A stretch of DNA of 6,410 nt from Treponema sp. (GCA_031277045.1 JAISLX010000180.1:1-6410); one strand, 5' to 3'; counted from the first letter of the stretch, positions 1 to 5,992 are shown. The notes: generated by a model from the letters alone, not told the origin. Made by a program: numbers and translations.

Positions 1-2
1 GG

Positions 3-71
3 ACAGACAAAAATTACAGACAACTATATAGAATAACAGATGACAAACAGATGGATTTATTCTCAGAATAA
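3..71 (+). CDS. C-terminal end of an unidentified protein (partial)
   Basis: An open frame enters from the left edge and gives 22 residues ending ...RITDDKQMDLFSE before a TAA stop at 69-71. The polar run and the DLFSE end read like a genuine bacterial C-terminus, and the other two + frames stop earlier. A strong GC hairpin follows 15 bases after the stop, as expected at a gene end. The piece is too short to assign a family. It could also be chance open sequence. Confidence 0.4.
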   Translation, partial: TDKNYRQLYRITDDKQMDLFSE

Positions 72-85
72 GTAACAACAAGATA

Positions 86-106
86 CCCCGCCGCTCTGCG
101 GCGGGG
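86..106. terminator. GC-rich perfect hairpin between convergent genes
   Basis: A 9-bp perfect stem (86-94 with 98-106) closes on a TCT triloop. It lies between the stop of the left-edge + gene (71) and the stop of the - strand small gene (120), so it could end transcription from both sides. The flanks are T-rich only in part: GGTTCATTTT on +, TATCTTGTT on -. This is therefore not a textbook U-tract terminator. Its right arm and loop recur at 459-472, so it may instead be one copy of a dispersed repeat. Confidence 0.6.
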
Positions 107-119
107 AGGTTCATTTTAC

Positions 120-302
120 CTATTCATCAGCTTTTTTTGCCAATTCTTCAACAGTCATATTTTCAAACAAATTTTCTTGCCATTTGGTGTAATCAAATGG
201 CTCTCGTTGAATTAACATGATAAAACGCTCGGCCTCTACCATGCCTAAATGTTTTGATAATATTTCCATGCCTTCATTCTTTATTAACGTGTCTGTTCTC
301 AT
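120..302 (-). CDS. Small conserved hypothetical protein, 60 aa
   Basis: The protein starts MRTDTLIKNEGMEIL and carries LGMVEAERFIMLIQREPFDYTKW in its middle, then an acidic helical end (TVEELAKKADE). I recall a family of about 60-70 residues with this layout (start MRT/MNT-x-T, 'G-x-x-x-L', 'LG-x-V-x-A-x-RF', 'DYT'). It is common in treponemes and other bacteria, often beside toxin-antitoxin-like genes; its biochemical role is not known to me. The start is supported by a GGAGG ribosome site (complement of 309-313) seven bases before ATG. No toxin partner is visible: upstream has no coding sequence, and downstream is a hairpin and a convergent gene. GC content is about one third, far below the central genes, which suggests transfer. 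It is probably a soluble cytoplasmic protein, since no signal or membrane segment is seen. Confidence 0.75.
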   Translation of the reverse strand: MRTDTLIKNEGMEILSKHLGMVEAERFIMLIQREPFDYTKWQENLFENMTVEELAKKADE

Positions 303-308
303 TTTTAT

Positions 309-313
309 TCCTC
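309..313 (-). promoter_or_regulatory. Ribosome binding site for the 60-aa gene
   Basis: On the - strand the sequence reads GGAGG, then seven bases, then ATG at 302-300. This is a canonical Shine-Dalgarno site and fixes the start. No clear promoter could be picked out upstream: a TATACT-like box lacks a -35 partner at proper spacing. Confidence 0.75.
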
Positions 314-371
314 CGGTTGTTTGATAAATGTTATTGGATCCAGTATAACGATACTATCAATGGTTTTATTG

Positions 372-408
372 GACTTGTTCGATAACCCGGTTGGTTATCT
401 CACAAGTC
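372..408. repeat. Compound inverted repeat, 15-base arms
   Basis: The outer arms GACTTGT (372-378) and ACAAGTC (402-408) and the inner arms GATAAC (381-386) and GTTATC (394-399) are perfectly complementary. They are separated by one symmetrical 2x2 mismatch and a 7-base loop. Neither side has a T-run, so it is not a simple terminator. A further GACTTG lies at 434-439. It sits upstream of the 60-aa gene in non-coding sequence and may be an operator, an RNA stem or part of a dispersed element. Confidence 0.65.
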
Positions 409-458
409 TGCCAAAAATCCGTGTTTTTTGGGAGACTTGAAGCCAACCTTTGGTTCGA

Positions 459-472
459 GCTCTGCGGCGGGG
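459..472 (+). repeat. Second copy of the GC-hairpin right arm (14-base direct repeat)
   Basis: GCTCTGCGGCGGGG at 459-472 is identical to 93-106, the loop and right arm of the first hairpin. Both copies are followed shortly by TTC and then ATTTT. The left arm of the stem is missing here, so this copy cannot fold alone. The two copies bracket the AT-rich block that holds the 60-aa gene. This could be a truncated repeat or a scar of recombination. Confidence 0.6.
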
Positions 473-535
473 TTCTTCATTTTTGTATGATTTTTATGCT
501 TTTTACCAATTTAGCGCACATTGCACATGCCTTGG

Positions 536-558
536 CTTAAGCGCCTGCGGCGCTTAAG
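536..558. repeat. Perfect 10-bp stem-loop
   Basis: CTTAAGCGCC at 536-545 is the exact reverse complement of GGCGCTTAAG at 549-558, with a TGC triloop. It is flanked by direct copies of ATTGCACA at 520-527 and 567-574. It has no following T-run, so it is a structural stem rather than a terminator. Confidence 0.7.
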
Positions 559-647
559 GTCGCGTAATTGCACAAACAGCGGTGTCCGTACCGCCCGTCC
601 CCGGCGCGGGATATTGTAGTGCAACGACAGTACCTATAAAATGAACT

Positions 648-673
648 ACCCCGCCTTGAAACGCGGGGTTTTT
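648..673 (+). terminator. Rho-independent terminator
   Basis: ACCCCGC (648-654) pairs with GCGGGGT (663-669) around an 8-base loop and runs into TTTTT (669-673). No protein gene lies upstream on +, so it must end a non-coding transcript or act as an attenuator for the gene starting at 715. Confidence 0.8.
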
Positions 674-704
674 CCTTCACCGTTAGCAGAACAGCTTAAA
701 AAAA

Positions 705-709
705 AGGGG
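705..709 (+). promoter_or_regulatory. Ribosome binding site of the LarA-like gene
   Basis: AGGGG follows a run of adenines and lies five bases before ATG 715. It supports that start over the in-frame ATG at 733, which has only GGGG directly against it. Confidence 0.6.
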
Positions 710-714
710 CGGCA

Positions 715-2061
715 ATGGAAGCGAAAGTGGGGATGATCAGCCGCTTGTGCGCGGAGGTACGGCTCCCCCGGATGCTCAGGGTACGGCAGTTTTTTGACCG
801 GGACCATATTGATGCGGAAGATATTCCTCTGGCCGTGGCTGCCCAACTGTCCCGTCCGGAGCTTGGGGACCCGGTGCGGCCCGGCAAACGGTACGCCATT
901 ACCTGCGGCAGCCGGGGGGTGGCCAACGTGGCCCGTATCACCGCCGCTATTGCCGCTTTTGTCAGATCGCGGGGGGCGTATCCTTTTGTGGTTCCCGCTA
1001 TGGGGAGCCACGGCGGCGCCACCGCCAGAGGGCAAAAGGCCCTGCTTGCCGCCTACGGCGTTACCGAAGAATCCCTGGGCTGTCCTATCGTTTCCTCCAT
1101 GGAAACCGTGCCGGCAGGTGAAACCGGACCGGGTCCGGGGGGTAAACGCTACGGCGTGCGGATCGACAAAAACGCCGCCGGTTCCGACGGCATTATCGTG
1201 GCGGGGCGGATCAAGCCCCACACCGATTTTCGCGGCCCCTACGAAAGCGGACTTATGAAGATGATGGCCATTGGCCTGGGCAAGCGGGAGGGGGCGGAGA
1301 TCTGCCACCAGAACGGTTTTGGCTGTATGGCGGAGATGGTTCCCCTCTTCGGCAAAACCATCATCAAACACGCCCCGGTAATCATGGGTTTTGGGATTTT
1401 GGAAAACGCTTACGGTCAAACCTGGAAATTCGCGGCCCTGCGGCCTGGTGAGATTGAGACAGAGGAGCCTGTCCTTCTTGAAGAGGCTCGTTCCCATCTG
1501 CCGCGTATCCCTTTCGACAGCGCCGATGTGCTGGTGGTTGACCGGATCGGCAAGGATATTTCCGGGGACGGCATGGACCCCAACATCACAGGCGCCAGTC
1601 CCTGTTCCCCCTGGGTTACCGGGGGCCTTAGGGCAAACCGTACCGTCGTGCTGGACCTGACCGAAGAAACCCACGGCGCCGCCCTGGGAATCGGGGCCGC
1701 CCACGCCACTACCCGGCGGCTGTTCAACAAAGTGGATTTTGAGGCTACCTACGTGAACGCCGTTACCAGCCGGGGCATCGACTTTGCGCGGATTCCCTGT
1801 ATCCTGGAAAACGACCGGGAGGCGGTGCAGTTTGCGCTGCGGACCTGCATCGGCGGCGATCCCGCCCGCCCCCGGATCGTCCGCATCGCCGACAGCCTCC
1901 ATACCGAAACGCTGTGGATATCCGAGGCCATGAAAGAGGATGCCGGGGCCAGAGGGCTGGAAATCCTAAGCGGTCCGGAGGACTGGCCATTCGACAGAAA
2001 CGGCAACCTGCTGCCGGGAGCCTGTTCCGGGCCGGGAAAATCCGGCGCGGGAACGATTTAA
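715..2061 (+). CDS. LarA-like protein (DUF2088, lactate-racemase family)
   Basis: The protein has 448 residues, near the usual size of LarA-family proteins. Visible motifs are a glycine-rich MGSHGGAT (about 96-103), KPHTDFRG (167-174) followed by a lysine-containing ESGLMKMMAIGLGKR (177-191), CH at 197-198, and DISGDGMDPNITG (281-293). I associate the last with the non-classical LarA homologues. In characterised LarA, a lysine carries the nickel-pincer nucleotide cofactor and histidines do proton transfer. K182 and H169/H198 are plausible counterparts here, by inference. The likely role is racemisation or epimerisation of a 2-hydroxy acid in the cytoplasm; the substrate is unknown. No signal peptide is seen. 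No cofactor genes (larB, larC, larE) are in the window. It is convergent with the PHP hydrolase, with 18 bases between stops. The long open frames on its opposite strand are shadows. Confidence 0.82.
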   Translation: MEAKVGMISRLCAEVRLPRMLRVRQFFDRDHIDAEDIPLAVAAQLSRPELGDPVRPGKRYAITCGSRGVANVARITAAIAAFVRSRGAYPFVVPAMGSHGGATARGQKALLAAYGVTEESLGCPIVSSMETVPAGETGPGPGGKRYGVRIDKNAAGSDGIIVAGRIKPHTDFRGPYESGLMKMMAIGLGKREGAEICHQNGFGCMAEMVPLFGKTIIKHAPVIMGFGILENAYGQTWKFAALRPGEIETEEPVLLEEARSHLPRIPFDSADVLVVDRIGKDISGDGMDPNITGASPCSPWVTGGLRANRTVVLDLTEETHGAALGIGAAHATTRRLFNKVDFEATYVNAVTSRGIDFARIPCILENDREAVQFALRTCIGGDPARPRIVRIADSLHTETLWISEAMKEDAGARGLEILSGPEDWPFDRNGNLLPGACSGPGKSGAGTI

Positions 2062-2079
2062 TCCGGCAGGGCCCCGTTT

Positions 2080-3375
2080 TTAGTCCCCCCAGCACTTCCG
2101 CATCAACGCCGCGCAGCGGCCCTGCAGACGCGCCAGAAGATCCGCCGCTCCCGAATCCCCGCAGATGTAATCTTTCATAAGGCGGCCTTCCTCATAGCAA
2201 AGCTCGTCATGCAGGGGGAAGTATTCCTCCAGCAGAAAGAGGGCGAACATCACGTAACGGTGGAGGCCGTAGAGCCGGGCTTTGGGCTCGCCGCGGTACT
2301 GTTCAAGGGCAGCCACGCGGCCCTGCCGTATGGCCGCGAAGATCGAATCCTGTTCGCAGGTTTCCGAAAACACCAGAGTCTTGGCAAGCTGGAACCACTC
2401 GGCGTTCACGGTCCCGTGGGAATCGCTGTTCCCCAGGGGCGGCAGAAAAACGCCTTGGGCCCGCATTTCCTGCCACAGGCTTACCTGAGGCTGGTTTTCT
2501 TCCAGGGTCTGGCCCCCGATAATCTCAAAGGCGTCAAATAACTTTGACGTGATCATGAAGCGGGCCATAGCCTCCCTGATATGGTAGCTGCGGTCGTGTA
2601 TCCAGTGGGGATGGACCATGACTGCCAGGCCGCCGGCCCGGTGTATCTCCCGGCACACCCAGTAACAGGAGGCAAACTCCTCACGGTTAATGCCTTCGGG
2701 AATATCCAGTTCCTGTGAAAGGCGCAGAATCTCTTTCCGGTACGTGCCGGGATCGTTTTGGATAAGTGTGTTGACGCTCCACTTGCCGCCGCAATGTAGG
2801 TAATGGATATGGTTTCCGGGCGGGTGCACTTCCTCACCGGTAAAGAGCCCAATGTCGATGGGGACGCCTTTGTAGGCTTCGATCATTTCCAGGGAAGGTT
2901 CGTAACGCTCGTGGTCGGTCAGGGCGAGAAAGTCGAAACCCCCTTTGCGGTAGTTGGCCGCCACAATGGCGGGGGCTTCCCTGCCGTCCGAACGGAAACT
3001 GTGGACGTGCATATCCCCCCGCCAGGGCCGCAGGACAAACAGGTCCTCGTCCGCCGCGTAAAGCCGCAGTTCAACGGGCAGGGCGCGCACACCCTGGTCC
3101 CCCTTTTCTTCGACAAAAACCGCGTACTGGCCCTCGCCGCCAAAAAAGCTCCGAAAGATCAGGGCGCCGCCCGCCGCGGGCCGCAGGTCATACGAAGGGT
3201 ACACATGCCGTTCCTCGTTTCTGGCAGTTTCGTTCATGGGAATTACAGTAACCGTATAACTATGGCCCTCCAAAAACCGGGCGTGGTCCCCCAGCGGGCG
3301 GATCGTTATTTCGGTTTCCCTGTTCGAGCGGATTACCCTGGGATATACATCGTAGTTGGCAAGCGCGGTTTTCAT
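2080..3375 (-). CDS. PHP-domain metallohydrolase, CehA/McbA-like
   Basis: The chosen start (ATG 3375-3373) gives 431 residues. It follows GAGGA by seven bases; the in-frame ATG at 3432 has no good ribosome site and adds 19 residues of low-complexity polar sequence. Residues 1-115 look beta-rich and non-catalytic. The PHP domain follows with its metal ligands: DMHVH (121-125), LTDHE (152-156), GEEVH (180-184), a second histidine cluster NHIH (188-191), MVHPHW (253-258) and GNSDSH (315-320). PHP enzymes hydrolyse phosphoesters or related bonds with two or three metal ions. CehA/McbA-type members include carbaryl hydrolases, but most have unknown substrates. There is no signal peptide, so it is cytoplasmic. 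It is convergent with the LarA-like gene and divergent from merR. Family assignment is firm; substrate is not. Confidence 0.88.
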   Translation of the reverse strand: MKTALANYDVYPRVIRSNRETEITIRPLGDHARFLEGHSYTVTVIPMNETARNEERHVYPSYDLRPAAGGALIFRSFFGGEGQYAVFVEEKGDQGVRALPVELRLYAADEDLFVLRPWRGDMHVHSFRSDGREAPAIVAANYRKGGFDFLALTDHERYEPSLEMIEAYKGVPIDIGLFTGEEVHPPGNHIHYLHCGGKWSVNTLIQNDPGTYRKEILRLSQELDIPEGINREEFASCYWVCREIHRAGGLAVMVHPHWIHDRSYHIREAMARFMITSKLFDAFEIIGGQTLEENQPQVSLWQEMRAQGVFLPPLGNSDSHGTVNAEWFQLAKTLVFSETCEQDSIFAAIRQGRVAALEQYRGEPKARLYGLHRYVMFALFLLEEYFPLHDELCYEEGRLMKDYICGDSGAADLLARLQGRCAALMRKCWGD

Positions 3376-3380
3376 CTGGC

Positions 3381-3387
3381 CGTCCTC
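3381..3387 (-). promoter_or_regulatory. Ribosome binding site deciding the PHP-gene start
   Basis: The - strand reads AGAGGACGGCCAGATG, placing GAGGA seven bases before the ATG at 3375. This supports the 431-residue form over the longer one from 3432. Confidence 0.65.
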
Positions 3388-3434
3388 TGTTTTTTTGTTG
3401 GCCTGCCGCGCGTCAACGCGGTAAACCATCATGT

Positions 3435-3479
3435 TCCAGAATAACGATTATCCGGCTGCCGGACAACGCGCGCTCTGGA
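3435..3479. promoter_or_regulatory. Concentric dyad in the divergent PHP/merR spacer
   Basis: The inner arms TCCGG (3451-3455) and CCGGA (3459-3463) and the outer arms TCCAGA (3435-3440) and TCTGGA (3474-3479) share the same centre at 3457. This lies between two divergent genes, one of which encodes a DNA-binding regulator, so it is a candidate operator or promoter element. The matches are short and the region between the arms does not pair. No clear -35/-10 pair was found for merR: TTGAAT (3487-3492) and TAAAAT (3499-3504) are too close together. Confidence 0.35.
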
Positions 3480-3510
3480 CCCGCCTTTGAATTACCGGTA
3501 AAATAAACAT

Positions 3511-3933
3511 GTGAATATCATCGGGTCCGGCAAAACCGGACATGCGGACAAGCCCTTGTCGTATACGATTAAACAAGTCTCGGAAAAAACATCTCTGCCC
3601 CCCCACGTACTGCGGTACTACGAAAGCGAAGGGCTCCTTCCCGGCGTCGCCCGCAGCCGTAACGGGGTACGCCGTTATTCGGAAAGCGATCTTGAAGGGC
3701 TGGCCCTTGTCTGCTGTCTTAAAAACACGGGAATGACTATCAAACAAATAAAGAATTTTGTGGAACTCAGCATGGAAGGTGAAGGAACCCTTAAACGGCG
3801 ATGTGAACTGCTGCGGGAGCATAAACAGCATGTGGAAGCCCAGATTTGTGAAATGCGCCGGCATCTGGAAAAGGTAACCGGGAAGATCGATTATTTTACC
3901 CGGCAGTACGAAAAATATACGGGGACCCCTTAA
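3511..3933 (+). CDS. MerR-family transcriptional regulator
   Basis: From GTG 3511 the protein has 140 residues. The N-terminal winged helix-turn-helix is clear: YTIKQVSEKTSLPPHVLRYYESEGLL (18-43), then the wing residues NGVRRYSESDLEGL (51-64). A charged helix (about 93-125) is the usual MerR dimer coiled coil. The stretch GMTIKQIKNFVELSMEGEGTLKRRCELL resembles the YyaN/AdhR subgroup rather than classical metal-sensing MerR. Cysteines are present (68, 69, 98, 113) but not in a mercury-type arrangement, so the inducer is unknown. The start is uncertain: GTG 3511 has no Shine-Dalgarno site, and TTG 3556 would give the more typical short N-terminus (LSYTIKQV). The gene is divergent from the PHP gene and one base upstream of corA. 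Confidence 0.88.
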   Translation: MNIIGSGKTGHADKPLSYTIKQVSEKTSLPPHVLRYYESEGLLPGVARSRNGVRRYSESDLEGLALVCCLKNTGMTIKQIKNFVELSMEGEGTLKRRCELLREHKQHVEAQICEMRRHLEKVTGKIDYFTRQYEKYTGTP

Positions 3934-3934
3934 A

Positions 3935-4918
3935 ATGGATTTATCCCTTATCGGTTATGATCCCGCGGGGGCGTGGATCAGAAACGCGGAAACCGTAGAC
4001 GGGCTGCTGCTCCACAGGAATCCTGCGGGACTTACCTGGATCAACATGAGCGGCCTTGACAATATTGCCGAGGTAAACCGCCTTGCGGAATTTTTCCATA
4101 TCCACCCCCTGACGGTGGAGGATATTCTGGACACCAATCACCGTCCCAAAGTAGAGGAATTTGACGATTACTTGTTTGTCGTTCTGAAATCTATCGGGGC
4201 AGGGAAAGACCGGAAAGACGGAGAACTGGACTTTGAACAGATTGCCGTGGTGATTACCGAAAACACGGTCATCAGTTTTCAGGAAAAGCCCGGCGACTAT
4301 TTTGACGGAATCAGAAAGCGAATCCTCAACAACGCCGGAAGAATTCGCCGCATGGGAACCGTTTACCTTGCGTGGGCCATCATGGACGCGGTGGTGGACA
4401 GGTACGTTATTTTTCTGGATACCATCGGCGACGGCATCGAGGAATTTGAGGAACGGGCTATGGACGAAAAGGACCAGAATATTATTCCCGATATTCAAAA
4501 ACTAAAACAAAATCTGCTGCGAATTAGGCGGGTGGTCTGGCCCCTGCGGGAGAATATTCAGATCATGGGGCGTCTGGATTCCGGGTGGATCCCGGTGGAA
4601 ATGACCCCCTTCTTCAAGGATCTTCATGACAACGTGATTCAGGCGGTGGACAGCGTGGAAACCTGCCGGGAACTTATCGCCGGGATTATCGAGGTGAACC
4701 TTTCCGCCGTGTCGAACCGGATGAACAACGTTATGAAGGTGCTTACCATCATTTCCACAATTTTTATCCCCCTCACGTTTATTGTTGGGGTGTACGGGAT
4801 GAATTTTAAATACATGCCGGAACTTGAGTTTTCCCTGGCATACCCCATTACCTGGGGCGTGATGATTCTTATTGCCCTGGGAATGCTGATATTTTTTAAG
4901 ATCCGCCGCTGGCTGTAG
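3935..4918 (+). CDS. corA: Magnesium/cobalt transport protein CorA
   Basis: The protein has 327 residues with the CorA plan. A cytoplasmic alpha/beta N-terminal domain comes first (HPLTVEDILDTNHRPKVEEFDDYLFVVL, 57-84). A long helical stalk follows (about 140-260). TM1 (about 267-286) ends in the signature YGMNF (287-291), a short periplasmic loop carries MPEL (294-297), and TM2 (about 301-322) is followed by a basic KIRRWL tail. CorA forms a pentameric inner-membrane channel for Mg2+, also passing Co2+ or Ni2+. The MPEL loop is the conserved ion-attracting loop of the family. Both signature elements are intact and the length is normal. It starts one base after merR's stop, behind a GGGGA ribosome site inside merR, so it is almost surely co-transcribed with it. 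sua5 follows 27 bases downstream. Confidence 0.95.
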   Translation: MDLSLIGYDPAGAWIRNAETVDGLLLHRNPAGLTWINMSGLDNIAEVNRLAEFFHIHPLTVEDILDTNHRPKVEEFDDYLFVVLKSIGAGKDRKDGELDFEQIAVVITENTVISFQEKPGDYFDGIRKRILNNAGRIRRMGTVYLAWAIMDAVVDRYVIFLDTIGDGIEEFEERAMDEKDQNIIPDIQKLKQNLLRIRRVVWPLRENIQIMGRLDSGWIPVEMTPFFKDLHDNVIQAVDSVETCRELIAGIIEVNLSAVSNRMNNVMKVLTIISTIFIPLTFIVGVYGMNFKYMPELEFSLAYPITWGVMILIALGMLIFFKIRRWL

Positions 4919-4945
4919 CGCGGAAAGCGGCCCCACGGGAACATT

Positions 4946-5992
4946 ATGATCTACCCTGTAAACGAAGAATCCCTGCGGCTTGCGGCGGCGGCCATTCGCG
5001 GGGGGGGGCTTGCCGCTTTTCCCACGGAAACAGTTTACGGCCTGGGCGGGGACGCCTTTAATCCCCGCGCCCTGGCGAAAATCTTTCAGGTTAAAGGCCG
5101 GCCCCGCTTTGATCCGCTGATTGTTCATATCGCCTGCCTTGAAGCCCTGGAAGACGTGGCGGATCTTTCCGCCCTTGATCCGGGGACGCGGGAACAGGCA
5201 GCCCGGCTTGCGGCGGAATTCTGGCCCGGCCCTCTGACCCTGGTTCTGCCCAAACGGGAACCGGTCCCGGATCTTGCCACCAGCGGACTTGCCACCGTGG
5301 CGGTCCGTTTTCCCTCTCATCCCGCCGCGCGGGAACTCATCCGGCTTTCCACCGGCGCTGTGGCGGCCCCCAGCGCCAACCGGTTCGGCCGCCTTTCCCC
5401 CACCAGGGCGGAGCATGTGGCCGAACAGTTGGGAGACAGCCTGGAGATTATTCTGGACGGCGGACCCGCCGCCGTGGGGGTGGAGTCCACAGTCCTGGAC
5501 ATGTGCGCCGCCCGCCCCCGAATTTTGCGGCCCGGCGGTCTTTCCCGTTCGCGGCTGGAGGACGTTCTGGGCCCCCTGCCCGGCCCCGGGGAAGGCCCGG
5601 CCCCTCCGCCGGAACTGTCCCCTGGCGAACTGCGTTCACCAGGTGAACTACGTTCGCCAGGACTCCTCACAAGCCATTACGCGCCCCGGACCCCGTTGTG
5701 TCTTCATGAGCGGCGGGAGATGATCGCCCTGCCATACCGGGAAGACGCAGCCTATCTTTTTTTCAGCCGGTCTTCCCGTGAATCGTGGACCGCCGCCCCG
5801 GCGGCACCGCAAAATTCCCTGGAAGTTCTGTCGGACGCGGGGGACAGCCTGGAGGCGGCGGCCAATCTTTTTGACGCCCTTCACCGGCTGGACAGGCTTG
5901 ACCTCCGCCGTATCCACGCCGAAGCAGCCCCCCCGGAGGTTTTGGGGGAGGCCATCAACGACCGCCTTAACCGTGCGGCGGCGGGGAAATAA
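4946..5992 (+). CDS. sua5: L-threonylcarbamoyladenylate synthase, Sua5 type
   Basis: The protein has 348 residues: a YrdC catalytic domain (about 5-205) plus the Sua5 C-terminal domain (about 240-345). It makes threonylcarbamoyl-AMP from threonine, bicarbonate and ATP, the first step of t6A formation at position 37 of ANN-decoding tRNAs. Visible motifs are FPTETVYGLG (25-34), KGRP (50-53), the WPGPLTLVL turn (93-101), PSAN (142-145), ESTVLD (180-185) and the RPGG end of the domain (195-198). The linker is Gly/Pro-rich and contains the repeated EL(R)SPG units (223-239), encoded by a near-perfect DNA palindrome. It then meets the conserved SPGxxxxHYAP entry (237-247) to the Sua5 domain. The gene is complete, probably in one transcript with corA. 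Its 3' end overlaps the stop of a possible - strand lipoprotein gene. Confidence 0.95.
   Translation: MIYPVNEESLRLAAAAIRGGGLAAFPTETVYGLGGDAFNPRALAKIFQVKGRPRFDPLIVHIACLEALEDVADLSALDPGTREQAARLAAEFWPGPLTLVLPKREPVPDLATSGLATVAVRFPSHPAARELIRLSTGAVAAPSANRFGRLSPTRAEHVAEQLGDSLEIILDGGPAAVGVESTVLDMCAARPRILRPGGLSRSRLEDVLGPLPGPGEGPAPPPELSPGELRSPGELRSPGLLTSHYAPRTPLCLHERREMIALPYREDAAYLFFSRSSRESWTAAPAAPQNSLEVLSDAGDSLEAAANLFDALHRLDRLDLRRIHAEAAPPEVLGEAINDRLNRAAAGK
5612..5662. repeat. Palindromic tandem repeat inside the sua5 linker
   Basis: Three in-frame units starting GAACT, of 15, 18 and 18 bases (5612-5626, 5627-5644, 5645-5662), encode ELSPG, ELRSPG and ELRSPG. Within them, 5621-5640 and 5642-5661 are inverted copies around A5641, agreeing at 17 of 20 positions, with the three differences together in the middle of the arm. 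Each arm can also fold on its own as a 7-bp hairpin with a TGC or TAC triloop, with one imperfect pair. The reading frame is kept throughout. Confidence 0.8.

Larger units (their letters stand above)
481..673 (+). ncRNA. Candidate structured RNA or leader ending in a terminator
   Basis: This stretch contains no credible gene but several stems in order: 536-558 (10 bp, TGC loop), 579-594 (5 bp), 597-612 (about 5 bp with one wobble), and a final terminator at 648-673. TTGCAC at 521-526 can pair with GTGCAA at 619-624, closing a multi-branched fold around the three inner stems. A second TTGCAC at 568-573 could compete for the same partner. The layout, with the terminator about 40 bases before the LarA-like start codon, fits either a riboswitch-like leader or an independent small RNA. 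I match it to no known class. The 5' end is a guess and no promoter is certain. Confidence 0.4.

Noticed and set aside
360..438. Short + strand frame (26 codons from ATG 360), possibly continuing after a TGA to about 559
   Set aside because: No ribosome site, overlaps the compound inverted repeat, ends in the perfect hairpin; no recognisable protein.
440..480. tRNA-like GGTTCGAGC word resembling a T-loop
   Set aside because: The bases around it do not form a T-stem, and no acceptor or anticodon arms are present.
84..675. CRISPR array from the repeated GC hairpins
   Set aside because: Only partial, unequal copies with irregular spacing and no spacer pattern.
646..1902. Long - strand open frame (418 codons) opposite the LarA-like gene
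   Set aside because: Its composition is shadow-like (Gly/His/Pro/Arg rich, no motifs), and the + strand has clear LarA-family motifs over the same stretch.
2803..3444. + strand open frame of 213 codons opposite the PHP gene
   Set aside because: No family features, while the - strand has all PHP metal-ligand motifs.
4502..5416. Long - strand open frame (304 codons) across corA and sua5
   Set aside because: Low-complexity Gly/Lys/Arg/Pro-rich translation opposite two well-conserved genes; a by-product of GC-rich codon use.
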